Shown piece after piece: positions 1-5,978 of a stretch of DNA of 6,269 nt. The notes under the pieces are model-generated. The model worked only from the letters and a program-made list of their open reading frames with translations. It made no database searches and was not told the origin of the DNA. Origin of the DNA: an uncultured Bacillota bacterium (GTDB lineage Bacteria; Bacillota; Dehalobacteriia; UBA4068). Made by a program: the position numbers and the translations under genes. The stretch is from assembly GCA_934427095.1 (NCBI GenBank), contig CAKRYM010000094.1, positions 1-6,269 on the forward strand, written 5' to 3'. Positions within the stretch are counted from its first letter, which is position 1; each line of letters starts with the position of its first letter.

Positions 1-18
1 ACGTTAAGTTGTTTTGCT

Positions 19-483
19 ATGGCGGTATATAGTGCGTTCCTGATGATACGTGGCATGGTCCGTTTATATAAGGACAGAGAAATGAAAATGTTCTGGAGCG
101 TCTTGCTTGCCTTTGTCCTTTTACCCGCTCTGGTCGGTGTTGTGCTATTGGTCATTCCTGTGGTAGGGTATAATTCTTGGATTGCCATTCCTGCCTTGAT
201 TTTTATCATTGTCTGGATTTGTATTGGCTATGTCTTAGAAGTCTATATGCGCAAGGAACTACAACGGAAAATGGATGGCCAGATGAAGATTATTCCTGCT
301 CGTCCACCTCATTGGCTGAGAAATAATTTGTTGATCTTATTGGTATGCTCTGCTGTATGGATTTACGGGATCTGTGGCGGCTACTTTTTCAACAATGAGA
401 CATTTGAAAGTATCATTATGTGTCTTTGCCTTTTTTTCTTTGGCCGGTCCTGCATGTTGCTTTGGAAATATAGAGGTTTTTAG
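19..483 (+). CDS. Four-helix integral membrane protein of unknown function, possibly 5'-truncated
   Basis: I do not recognise this protein. From the first ATG (154 residues) it shows four hydrophobic stretches long enough to span the membrane: about residues 25-50, 53-76, 102-124 and 128-148. Short charged loops separate them, including a basic loop around residues 77-100 (RKELQRKMDGQMK). There are no recognisable catalytic or binding motifs. The start is uncertain. The frame is open to the first base of the window, and there is no Shine-Dalgarno sequence before the ATG at 19, so the gene may begin upstream. Alternatively, the in-frame ATG at 82 is preceded by AAGGA at 70-74 with a 7-nt spacer, which would give a 133-residue protein starting MKMFWSVLL. 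It converges on the signal peptidase gene and ends just before a shared terminator hairpin. That it is coding is fairly likely from length, hydrophobic periodicity and the tidy terminator; its function is unknown. Confidence 0.6.
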   Translation: MAVYSAFLMIRGMVRLYKDREMKMFWSVLLAFVLLPALVGVVLLVIPVVGYNSWIAIPALIFIIVWICIGYVLEVYMRKELQRKMDGQMKIIPARPPHWLRNNLLILLVCSAVWIYGICGGYFFNNETFESIIMCLCLFFFGRSCMLLWKYRGF

Positions 484-491
484 TAATAATA

Positions 492-519
492 AAACACCCT
501 GGATTCTTCCAGGGTGTTT
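492..519. terminator. Bidirectional intrinsic terminator between convergent genes
   Basis: An 11-bp perfect stem (492-502 paired with 509-519, AAACACCCTGG/CCAGGGTGTTT) encloses a 6-nt loop, ATTCTT. On the + strand it is followed by a T-rich run (TATTTTTATTATTAT). On the - strand the stem is followed by TTTTATTATTA. It lies 8 nt after the stop of the membrane-protein gene and 36 nt beyond the stop of the convergent signal peptidase gene, so it can end transcription from both sides. Confidence 0.9.
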
Positions 520-555
520 ATTTTTATTATTATACTGGTTGCCATCAGGCAAGGA

Positions 556-1860
556 CTAATAAAGTGAACCAAAGGTTTTTAAAGGGAAAATACGGAAAAG
601 CGCATGTCCATTGATATCATCGACACTAATGAGTCCGATATCTTCTTCTCGGCTATCTCGGCTACTTCCCCGATTGTCGCCCATAACAAAATAATACCCG
701 TCAGGAATAATCATGTTAATATCCCCTTCAGTCACAACATTGTCCAAATACGGCTCAATTAACAATTCACCATTGATATAAACATTGCCTTGGGTAATAA
801 TGATTTCTTCATTCGGTAATCCGATAATGCGTTTGATATAGTCTTCGCCAGGAACATCAGGCGCATTCAGTACCACAATATCCCCCCGGCGTAAGCCTTG
901 CGTACCACCAGTGATTTTGGAGGTAATTAGGGTATCATTGTCCGCTAAAGTTGGGGACATAGAAGTTCCATCTACCTTGGTAATATCAAACACATAAGCG
1001 CGCAGAACAAAAGCGATGAGGAAAGCAACAAGGATAATTTTTAAATACGACCAGATCACCGCCCAGGGGGAAGTTGTTTCTACGATCTCCTCTTGTTCAA
1101 CCGGAGGGGCTTCTTGTACAGGTTCTTCCTGGGGAGGCTGTTCTGGTTGCGCCTGACCAAAGATTTCTGTTAAGTCCGTTTGGTTTTCTACTTGGGACGG
1201 ATCAATATGGCAGGTTTCCAGCACGGTTTTCCATTCTTCTTTTGTCCGCCGAGCCAAATCTTCAATTTGGGTTAATTCTTGGGCTGCTTCTTCTGCTGCC
1301 TGGGTTAAATATTGGATGTTTTCTTCTGCTTGGGAAATCTTTTGATGTAATTGTCGGTTTTGCTCATGTTTTTGATAAGCTTGTTCCAGGGCATCCAATA
1401 GTTTTTTCGCTTCCACAGTCGCATAGGATTCGTCCATATCTGGTTGATCCGTGACCTTGGTAAAAGCTTGACGCAATTCTGCAGTTTGGGTATCAAGCTC
1501 AGTAAGCTCTTGGTTTAGGGTAGCCATATCTTCCAAGAGTTTATCTTTTTCATCAGAAGCCGCTTTGCTGGCTGCGGCAAGAGACTCACAGAGGGAGTTT
1601 TGGGCTTGTAGCGCAGATTCTCCAGAGAGCATTAAGGAACGGCTACTGTAGACAAGGCTGGTTGTAAAATCTTCTTCCTGTCCCGGAACAAAGGGAAGCA
1701 CGTCTGTTACGGTGTTTTCCGTATGGGTTAGCGCGACCCGACAAGCGTGTGCATTGGCTTGCGCCTGGTGAAAGGCATTTTCTGCTACTTGTAAAAAATT
1801 ATCCAGTGCAGGATTAGGATAGGGTAAGGCATATTTCTGTGAGATATTTTGTTCAGTCAC
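556..1860 (-). CDS. lepB: Signal peptidase I with a long N-terminal coiled-coil extension
   Basis: This is a type I signal peptidase, a membrane-anchored Ser/Lys protease that removes signal peptides from exported preproteins on the outer face of the cytoplasmic membrane. The 434-residue product has three parts. Residues 1-235 are hydrophilic, with a strongly helical Glu/Gln/Ala/Leu-rich segment (about 100-215) that reads as coiled coil. A Pro/Glu/Gln linker covers about 236-262. A single membrane helix (about 266-290) then leads into the catalytic domain. The box with the nucleophile reads VDGTSMSPTL (Ser300), the general-base box is YIKRIIGLP (Lys343), and the conserved C-terminal box is MGDNRGSSRDSR (393-404). 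The protein ends FRIFPLKTFGSLY, as in the family. Typical Bacillota enzymes are about 170-200 residues, so the 265-residue front part is extra. Translation starts at GTG 1860-1858, preceded by AGGTGGT with a 6-nt spacer. The function of the catalytic domain is certain; the role of the extension is unknown. Confidence 0.96.
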   Translation of the reverse strand: MTEQNISQKYALPYPNPALDNFLQVAENAFHQAQANAHACRVALTHTENTVTDVLPFVPGQEEDFTTSLVYSSRSLMLSGESALQAQNSLCESLAAASKAASDEKDKLLEDMATLNQELTELDTQTAELRQAFTKVTDQPDMDESYATVEAKKLLDALEQAYQKHEQNRQLHQKISQAEENIQYLTQAAEEAAQELTQIEDLARRTKEEWKTVLETCHIDPSQVENQTDLTEIFGQAQPEQPPQEEPVQEAPPVEQEEIVETTSPWAVIWSYLKIILVAFLIAFVLRAYVFDITKVDGTSMSPTLADNDTLITSKITGGTQGLRRGDIVVLNAPDVPGEDYIKRIIGLPNEEIIITQGNVYINGELLIEPYLDNVVTEGDINMIIPDGYYFVMGDNRGSSRDSREEDIGLISVDDINGHALFRIFPLKTFGSLY

Positions 1861-1866
1861 ACACTC

Positions 1867-1873
1867 ACCACCT
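1867..1873 (-). promoter_or_regulatory. Ribosome binding site for the GTG start of the signal peptidase gene
   Basis: On the - strand AGGTGGT lies 6 nt upstream of the GTG at 1860-1858. This placement supports the GTG as the true start, and therefore supports the whole coiled-coil extension being translated. No strong Shine-Dalgarno sequence was noticed just ahead of the transmembrane segment, though I did not scan that stretch exhaustively. Confidence 0.75.
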
Positions 1874-1891
1874 AATTATTTTAATCAGTTT

Positions 1892-1900
1892 ATTATATCA
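1892..1900 (-). promoter_or_regulatory. Extended -10 promoter for the signal peptidase gene
   Basis: On the - strand the sequence TGATATAAT is a perfect extended -10 element (TGnTATAAT). The hexamer 17 nt upstream is TTTCCC (1920-1915), a poor -35, which is common for extended -10 promoters. The predicted transcript would start near 1885 and have a leader of about 25 nt containing the ribosome binding site. Confidence 0.6.
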
Positions 1901-2035
1901 CGCTGGATAAAGATGGGAAAGAGCCTTTTTCTGATTTTCTAATGATTCTTTATCAAAAAATCATAATATCATCATTTGACGGTAGCATTTAGAATGAAAA
2001 GGGTAAAGAATGAAGTCTTTGTCCAGATAGAGTTC

Positions 2036-2064
2036 TTTACAACTCATCAAAGATTTTATATAAT
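2036..2064 (+). promoter_or_regulatory. Sigma-A type promoter for rnhA
   Basis: The -35 element TTTACA (2036-2041) and the -10 element TATAAT (2059-2064) are separated by exactly 17 bp. Transcription would start near 2071, giving a leader of about 45 nt before the rnhA ATG. It is the only good rightward promoter seen before the rnhA-to-dnaB gene series, so it may serve several downstream genes. Confidence 0.75.
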
Positions 2065-2116
2065 ATTAAGGCTATCTTTCTTATTTGTTGCCTTATTTTA
2101 ACCAAAAGGAGAAACC

Positions 2117-2551
2117 ATGACCCAGGTTGTGATCTATACGGACGGCGCTTGTTCTGGTAATCCTGGGCCAGGCGGCTGGGGAGCTGTTCTGTGCGCTGGC
2201 GATAGAGAAAAAGAACTTTCCGGTGGGGAAAGTAATACCACAAATCAGCGAATGGAATTAACTGCGGCCATAGAAGCGCTTATGGCTTTAAAACGGCCTT
2301 GTCAGGTAACCTTGTATAGTGATAGCGCTTATTTGGTTAATGCCTTTCAGCAGCATTGGTTGGTGAACTGGCAAAGGAATGGTTGGTTGAACAGCAAAAA
2401 GCAGCCCGTTGAAAATCAGGATCTTTGGCAAAAGCTTCTTCAGCTGACCAAAGTGCATCAAGTGGATTGGCAAAAAGTAAAAGGACATAATGGCGTAGTT
2501 TATAATGAGCGTTGTGATGCTTTAGCCAGAGCAGCAATTCCGAAAAAATAG
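2117..2551 (+). CDS. rnhA: Ribonuclease HI
   Basis: RNase HI cleaves the RNA strand of RNA-DNA hybrids in the cytoplasm, removing primers and R-loops, with metal ions held by four acidic residues. All four are visible: Asp9 in YTDG, Glu47 in MELTA, Asp69 in YSDSAY and Asp134 in NERCDALA. The assisting His124 is in KGHNG. The family signature TDGACSGNPGPGGWG is intact, and the basic handle region (about residues 81-104, NWQRNGW through ENQDLW) is present, as in the Escherichia coli enzyme. The length of 144 residues is close to the usual single-domain size of about 150. AAGGAG at 2106-2111, 5 nt before the ATG, fixes the start. A 45-nt gap without a terminator separates it from the next gene, so the two are probably cotranscribed. 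Confidence 0.97.
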   Translation: MTQVVIYTDGACSGNPGPGGWGAVLCAGDREKELSGGESNTTNQRMELTAAIEALMALKRPCQVTLYSDSAYLVNAFQQHWLVNWQRNGWLNSKKQPVENQDLWQKLLQLTKVHQVDWQKVKGHNGVVYNERCDALARAAIPKK

Positions 2552-2585
2552 CGAATGAAGCAACGGAATTATGCTAGAATGAATT

Positions 2586-2590
2586 GAGGA
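2586..2590 (+). promoter_or_regulatory. Ribosome binding site selecting a TTG start
   Basis: GAGGA lies 6 nt upstream of TTG at 2597-2599. The first in-frame ATG of the downstream gene is at about codon 85, inside the first membrane helix. The TTG with this site is therefore by far the best start. Confidence 0.7.
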
Positions 2591-2596
2591 AAGCCA

Positions 2597-3805
2597 TTGA
2601 CAGAAGAACAGAAATATCAAGATAAAAAACAACTACAACAGGAAAATTCCTTAAAAAAAGAAAGTAGATACTCATTGCCTCTATCGGCAACAGAGGAGGA
2701 TTATCAAGAACTTGCTGAGCAAGGGTACCGCCGTGAAGAGTTTACGCAGAGGGTTACACCTGCCCCTCCGCCACCACCACAGCCAGAGGCCTATCGGGAA
2801 ATTCCCACAGACGAAAAAGGCTTTTCTGTGCGTGCCTTAACCGAGAGTGCGATGATGATTGCCATCGCCTTGCTGTTAGGGATGATTGCCAGCTATGTAC
2901 CGGTGGCTAGCTTTTTGGGCTATCTGTTGTTTCCTTTGCCTATCGCTATCTTGGTGCTGCGTCGCGGCGCAAAGGTAGGGATTGCGGCTTCTATTGCCTT
3001 GACTGCATTAAGCGTGTTGTTTATGGGGATTGCGCAGGCTCTGCTTTTGACCATTCAGTATGGAGTCGCAGGCGTTTTCCTTGGTTGGTGTTTCCGAAAG
3101 CAAAAATCTTCCCTGTTTACCTTAGCTTGGACCGCGGTAATCTCTGCCATTGGTACGGCATTGGGTTTAATGCTTTCCGTTTATGTTTCCGGTTTGCCCC
3201 TTTCTTCGATTATCGCAGAGATGCGTGAGATGGCTACGCAGTATACAGGGGCTTTGGAACAAAGTGGTATGTTGGAATCGGCTTTACCTCCAGGCATGAC
3301 AGTGGAAGATTATACCCAGTTGCTGATGGACACCATGGAAAAGCTGATTCCTGCTGCGTTTATTGTCAGCTCTATGGTGATGACTTTGGTTATGTATTTG
3401 GCAAGCACAACGGTTTTACGGCGGTTACGTTATCGAGTACCGGTTATTGCGCCTTTTGCCAATTGGCGTCTGGACTGGCGTTTTATTTGGGGTTTGATTT
3501 TCGGCTTGTTTTTCCGTTGGGCAGGCGTCCAGTTTCAGGTGGATTGGTTAGCGACCTTAGGGCTAAATTTGACTTATATCTTCTTGCCTGTTTTGGTATT
3601 ATGCGGTATTTCTCTACTGGTTTGGTGTTGGAAGAACTTAGGCTTGAATCCGTGGATCAAAATTACGGTTGTTATGGCCGTGGTGATGTTTTTTGCAGCA
3701 AGCTTGTTCTTACTGGGTCTTTTTGCGGCGGTGGATGCAGTAAAAGATTTACGAAAACCCTTAAAACGCTGGGCAGATAAGAAAAATGCTAATCCGTATT
3801 ATTAA
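2597..3805 (+). CDS. DUF2232 (YybS-like) multi-pass membrane protein
   Basis: The product (402 residues) resembles the DUF2232/YybS family, integral membrane proteins commonly encoded next to rplI in Bacillota; their function is not established. The family-like region begins at about residue 76 (VRALTESAMMIAIALLLG). Hydrophobic segments lie at about 83-105, 107-121, 126-165, 173-198, 250-275, 293-312, 320-347 and 354-380, followed by a short basic tail (DLRKPLKRWADKK). Family members are typically about 310 residues. The excess here is a hydrophilic N-terminal extension of about 75 residues, rich in Glu, Gln and Lys, with a proline run (APPPPPQP, 56-63) just before the membrane part. The start codon is TTG with a good ribosome binding site. 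It lies between rnhA and rplI on the same strand. The family call rests on position and sequence style, not on a database search. Confidence 0.8.
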   Translation: MTEEQKYQDKKQLQQENSLKKESRYSLPLSATEEDYQELAEQGYRREEFTQRVTPAPPPPPQPEAYREIPTDEKGFSVRALTESAMMIAIALLLGMIASYVPVASFLGYLLFPLPIAILVLRRGAKVGIAASIALTALSVLFMGIAQALLLTIQYGVAGVFLGWCFRKQKSSLFTLAWTAVISAIGTALGLMLSVYVSGLPLSSIIAEMREMATQYTGALEQSGMLESALPPGMTVEDYTQLLMDTMEKLIPAAFIVSSMVMTLVMYLASTTVLRRLRYRVPVIAPFANWRLDWRFIWGLIFGLFFRWAGVQFQVDWLATLGLNLTYIFLPVLVLCGISLLVWCWKNLGLNPWIKITVVMAVVMFFAASLFLLGLFAAVDAVKDLRKPLKRWADKKNANPYY

Positions 3806-3820
3806 AAAGGGGTACAACAG

Positions 3821-3859
3821 GTGGAAACGCTTTTGGTATCAGCCGCTTTCTTAATTTAA
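3821..3859 (+). CDS. Candidate 12-codon micro-ORF at the usual gdpP position
   Basis: Sixteen bases after the stop of the DUF2232 gene, a GTG codon opens a 12-residue frame (METLLVSAAFLI) ending in TAA at 3857-3859. A plausible ribosome binding site, AAGGGG (3807-3812), lies 8 nt upstream. In Bacillus subtilis the gene between yybS and rplI is gdpP, a membrane-anchored c-di-AMP phosphodiesterase. The short hydrophobic peptide with a start signal could therefore be the leftover beginning of a deleted membrane-protein gene, a small leader peptide ahead of rplI, or chance. Reading past the stop in the same frame gives nothing that looks like protein. Confidence 0.25.
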   Translation: METLLVSAAFLI

Positions 3860-3876
3860 AAATTATTCTCATAAAT

Positions 3877-3882
3877 GGAGGG
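3877..3882 (+). promoter_or_regulatory. Ribosome binding site that fixes the rplI start
   Basis: GGAGGG lies 7 nt upstream of the ATG at 3890. The in-frame ATG at 3875 overlaps this site and has no Shine-Dalgarno sequence of its own. The L9 protein therefore starts MKVILLQDV, as in other bacteria, and not with the five extra residues MEGIV. Confidence 0.85.
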
Positions 3883-3889
3883 AATTGTG

Positions 3890-4342
3890 ATGAAAGTTAT
3901 TCTTCTGCAAGATGTTCGTGCTCTTGGCAAAAAAGGTGATGTTAAAGAAGTGGCGGACGGTTATGCCCGTAATTTTCTCTTTGCAAAGAAGCTGGCTCAA
4001 CCAGCCGATAAAGCAAACTTAAATAGTTTAAGCCATGAAAAAGAAATGACGCGTATTCGGGAAGAAAAGGCCTTGGCCGCGGCAAAGGAAACTGCCAAGG
4101 CAATGCAGGGAAAAGTGGTTGTATTGCAAGGGAAAGCGGGGGAAGGCGGCCGTTTGTTTGGTTCCATTACCACAGCGGATATTGCCGCTGCCCTGGAGAA
4201 AAACGGCGTTTCTATTGATAAACGGAAAATTGAGTTGCCGGAACCAATTAAGACATTAGGACAACATAAGGCAGTCTTAAAATTGCATTCATCCGTACAT
4301 TGCGATATTATTTTGAACGTAGTTGATGAAGCACAGCATTAA
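3890..4342 (+). CDS. rplI: 50S ribosomal protein L9
   Basis: L9 binds 23S rRNA near the L1 stalk base through its N-terminal domain and extends away from the 50S surface through a long helix. The product from the ATG at 3890 is 150 residues, the normal length (about 149). The N-terminal RNA-binding domain carries the classic sequence MKVILLQDVRALGKKGDV followed by VADGYARNFL. The central helix covers about residues 41-75 (charged, Ala/Lys/Glu-rich). The C-terminal domain includes GEGGRLFGSIT and ends with HCDIILNVV. The upstream ATG at 3875 is rejected because the ribosome binding site lies between the two. The gene is followed after 30 nt by dnaB, with no terminator between, which is the common rplI-dnaB pairing of Bacillota. 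Confidence 0.97.
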   Translation: MKVILLQDVRALGKKGDVKEVADGYARNFLFAKKLAQPADKANLNSLSHEKEMTRIREEKALAAAKETAKAMQGKVVVLQGKAGEGGRLFGSITTADIAAALEKNGVSIDKRKIELPEPIKTLGQHKAVLKLHSSVHCDIILNVVDEAQH

Positions 4343-4372
4343 CCCGCAACTATTGCGATAGGGGAGGTTTTT

Positions 4373-5830
4373 ATGCCCGTTAACGCGGAAGAAAACACAA
4401 GAAAAACACAGCCTTCTAGTCTGGAAGCGGAAAAAGCTGTGTTGGGCGCTTGTATGTTGGATCAGCAGGCCGCAAATTTGGTGCGTCAGCAGCTGTCTTC
4501 CCAAGATTTTTATTTACTGCAGCATCAATTAATTTATGCTTGTATTGAAAAACTGGTGGATCAAGGGGAGCCTTGCGATCCTGTCTTGATCGGAGATGCC
4601 CTACGACTCAATGGTGATCTGGAGCGAGCAGGGGGTATGGCTTATCTCTCCAGTCTACTGGATGCTGTTCCGGCTACTTCTGCTGCGGGGCATTATGCCT
4701 CAATTATTCAGGATAAAGCGCTGATTCGTGCTTTGCTTGGCATGGCAACAAAGATTACCGAAGAGGGGTATTCCGGTAGCGCAGAAGGCAAAGATCTGTT
4801 AGAAACAGCAGAAAAGCGGATTTTTGATATTTCCCAGGGGCGCATGCACAGCAATTTTCGGCCTATTTCCGAAATTTTGTTGGATGTCTATGACATCATT
4901 AGCAAAAAGAAAGATACCTCTGGTGTGACGGGAGTACCTACTTTTCCTGATTTGGATACTCGGTATCTTTCCGGTTTGCAAAAAAGCGACCTGATTATTC
5001 TAGCCGCTCGTCCTGGTACAGGGAAAACGGCTATGGCGCTAAATATTGCTCAAGGGGCCGCGGCAAAGCATGGCTTGACTGTAGCTATGTTTTCTTTAGA
5101 AATGCCCAAGGAACAGCTGGTACAGCGTATGCTTTGCAGCGAAGCTAAGGTGGATAATGCCCGCTGCCGCAAAGGAAATATTTCTCGGGAGGATATCGGC
5201 CGACTAAAAGCGGCAGTAACTTCCCTAAGTTCAGCACCAGTGTATATTGACGACACTATGTCCGTTACCATTGGTGAGATGCGGAGTAAATGCCGTAAGT
5301 TAAAAATGGAGCATGGCTTGGATTTGGTGGTGGTGGACTATATTCAGCTGATGTCTGCCGGAAGCAGTAATCGGCATCCGGAAAGCCGTCAATTAGAGGT
5401 AGCAGAGATTTCTCGTGGGTTAAAGGCTATGGCAAAAGAACTGGATGTTCCGGTTCTTGCTTTGTCGCAGCTTTCCCGTTTAGCAGACCGCTCCAATGAA
5501 CCGCCGAATCTGAGCCATTTGCGTGAGAGCGGCGCTTTGGAACAGGATGCTGACGTGGTCATTTTGCTACATGCGAATAAGGATAATCAAGCCCATGATG
5601 AAAATGGTGATGAACTTAGCGAAGAAGCCAAGGCTAAAATGAAAGTGGATCAGGAATCCATTATGGTTAAGGTGATGGTAGCTAAGCATCGTAATGGCCC
5701 GACTGGTGATGTGGATATGATTTTTGTACGGCCCTTTACGCTGTATCGGGATTGTGTACAAAACTGGATTGGTGAGGATGATGTCCCTCCGCCTGGCCGT
5801 TATGATGACTTTGAACCAGACGTCTTTTGA
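4373..5830 (+). CDS. dnaB: Replicative DNA helicase DnaB (DnaC in Bacillus naming)
   Basis: This is the hexameric 5'-3' helicase that unwinds DNA at the replication fork and works with primase and the helicase loader. The 485-residue product has the N-terminal DnaB domain (about 14-115, from PSSLEAEKAVLGACMLD), a linker, and a RecA-like C-terminal ATPase domain (about 180-465). Visible motifs are Walker A ARPGTGKTA (Lys218, Thr219), the catalytic glutamate in FSLEMPKEQ (Glu243), Walker B DLVVVDYIQLM (Asp322), the motif ALSQLSR (Gln366), LRESGALEQDADVV (383-396) and the arginine finger region AKHRNGPTG (Arg440). No intein is present. Between LLHANKD and VMVAKHRNG there is a charged stretch (about 404-428) somewhat longer than in common homologues. 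GGGGAGG at 4361-4367, 5 nt before the ATG, supports the start. No terminator follows the stop, so transcription may run on into the tRNA. Confidence 0.97.
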   Translation: MPVNAEENTRKTQPSSLEAEKAVLGACMLDQQAANLVRQQLSSQDFYLLQHQLIYACIEKLVDQGEPCDPVLIGDALRLNGDLERAGGMAYLSSLLDAVPATSAAGHYASIIQDKALIRALLGMATKITEEGYSGSAEGKDLLETAEKRIFDISQGRMHSNFRPISEILLDVYDIISKKKDTSGVTGVPTFPDLDTRYLSGLQKSDLIILAARPGTGKTAMALNIAQGAAAKHGLTVAMFSLEMPKEQLVQRMLCSEAKVDNARCRKGNISREDIGRLKAAVTSLSSAPVYIDDTMSVTIGEMRSKCRKLKMEHGLDLVVVDYIQLMSAGSSNRHPESRQLEVAEISRGLKAMAKELDVPVLALSQLSRLADRSNEPPNLSHLRESGALEQDADVVILLHANKDNQAHDENGDELSEEAKAKMKVDQESIMVKVMVAKHRNGPTGDVDMIFVRPFTLYRDCVQNWIGEDDVPPPGRYDDFEPDVF

Positions 5831-5857
5831 GTTCATTCGATTTTTTCGGAAAAACCA

Positions 5858-5886
5858 TTGACAAATGCAGCTTGAGCCTATATAAT
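5858..5886 (+). promoter_or_regulatory. Perfect consensus promoter for tRNA-Lys
   Basis: TTGACA (5858-5863) and TATAAT (5881-5886) are separated by exactly 17 bp, the ideal vegetative sigma factor arrangement. Transcription would start near 5893, about 6 nt before the mature tRNA 5' end. It lies 27 nt after the dnaB stop codon, so the tRNA has its own strong promoter even if dnaB transcripts read through. Confidence 0.9.
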
Positions 5887-5898
5887 GAATAATTGTTC

Positions 5899-5974
5899 GG
5901 GCCAATAGCTCAGTTGGTAGAGCACCTGACTCTTAATCAGGGTGTCCCGGGTTCGAGCCCCTGTTGGCCCACCA
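5899..5974 (+). tRNA. tRNA-Lys (anticodon CTT)
   Basis: The 76-nt gene folds as a standard cloverleaf. The acceptor stem is GGGCCAA/TTGGCCC, the D-arm GCTC/GAGC has an AGTTGGTA loop, and the anticodon stem CCTGA/TCAGG has loop CTCTTAA (anticodon CTT at 5932-5934, reading the lysine codon AAG). A five-base variable region GTGTC follows, then a T-arm with TTCGAGC, the discriminator A, and CCA encoded in the DNA (5972-5974). The T-stem CCGGG/CCCTG has four pairs and one C-U mismatch (C5948 against T5962). All other stems are perfect. A consensus promoter precedes it and a hairpin terminator follows 4 nt after the CCA. Confidence 0.96.
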
Positions 5975-5978
5975 AACG

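Larger units (their letters stand above)
1861..2116. other. Divergent intergenic control region between signal peptidase and rnhA
   Basis: This 256-bp AT-rich stretch holds the leftward extended -10 promoter and the rightward rnhA promoter and no gene that I can support. Two small repeats stand out. ATCA occurs at 1952, 1960 and 1968 at exact 8-bp steps, with a further copy at 1971. AGAATGAA occurs at 1991-1998 and again at 2007-2014. They could be parts of an operator, but either may be chance in AT-rich DNA. No riboswitch-like structure was recognised. Confidence 0.5.

Noticed and set aside
1074..1454. A 126-codon + strand frame opposite the signal peptidase gene.
   Set aside because: It is a shadow of the repetitive coiled-coil coding on the - strand, with no ribosome binding site or family features.
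2572..2580. TGCTAGAAT, an extended -10-like element just before the DUF2232 gene.
   Set aside because: Transcription would start inside the ribosome binding site at about 2587, and there is no -35 at the right distance; cotranscription with rnhA is simpler.
2597..2626. TTGACA at the TTG start of the DUF2232 gene with GATAAA 18 bp downstream, resembling a promoter.
   Set aside because: It lies inside the coding sequence, the -10 is poor, and the TTGACA is explained by the start codon followed by ACA.
3833..3860. TTGGTA with TTTAAA 16 bp downstream as a possible rplI promoter.
   Set aside because: Both hexamers match the consensus weakly; the sequence is better described as part of the micro-ORF and AT-rich spacer.
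5842..5854. A TTTTT-CGG-AAAAA hairpin after dnaB as a terminator.
   Set aside because: The stem is only A-T pairs and is not followed by a T-tract.
5567..5905. A 112-codon - strand frame overlapping the dnaB 3' end and tRNA promoter.
   Set aside because: It is antisense to conserved dnaB codons and runs into the tRNA gene; there is no independent coding evidence.
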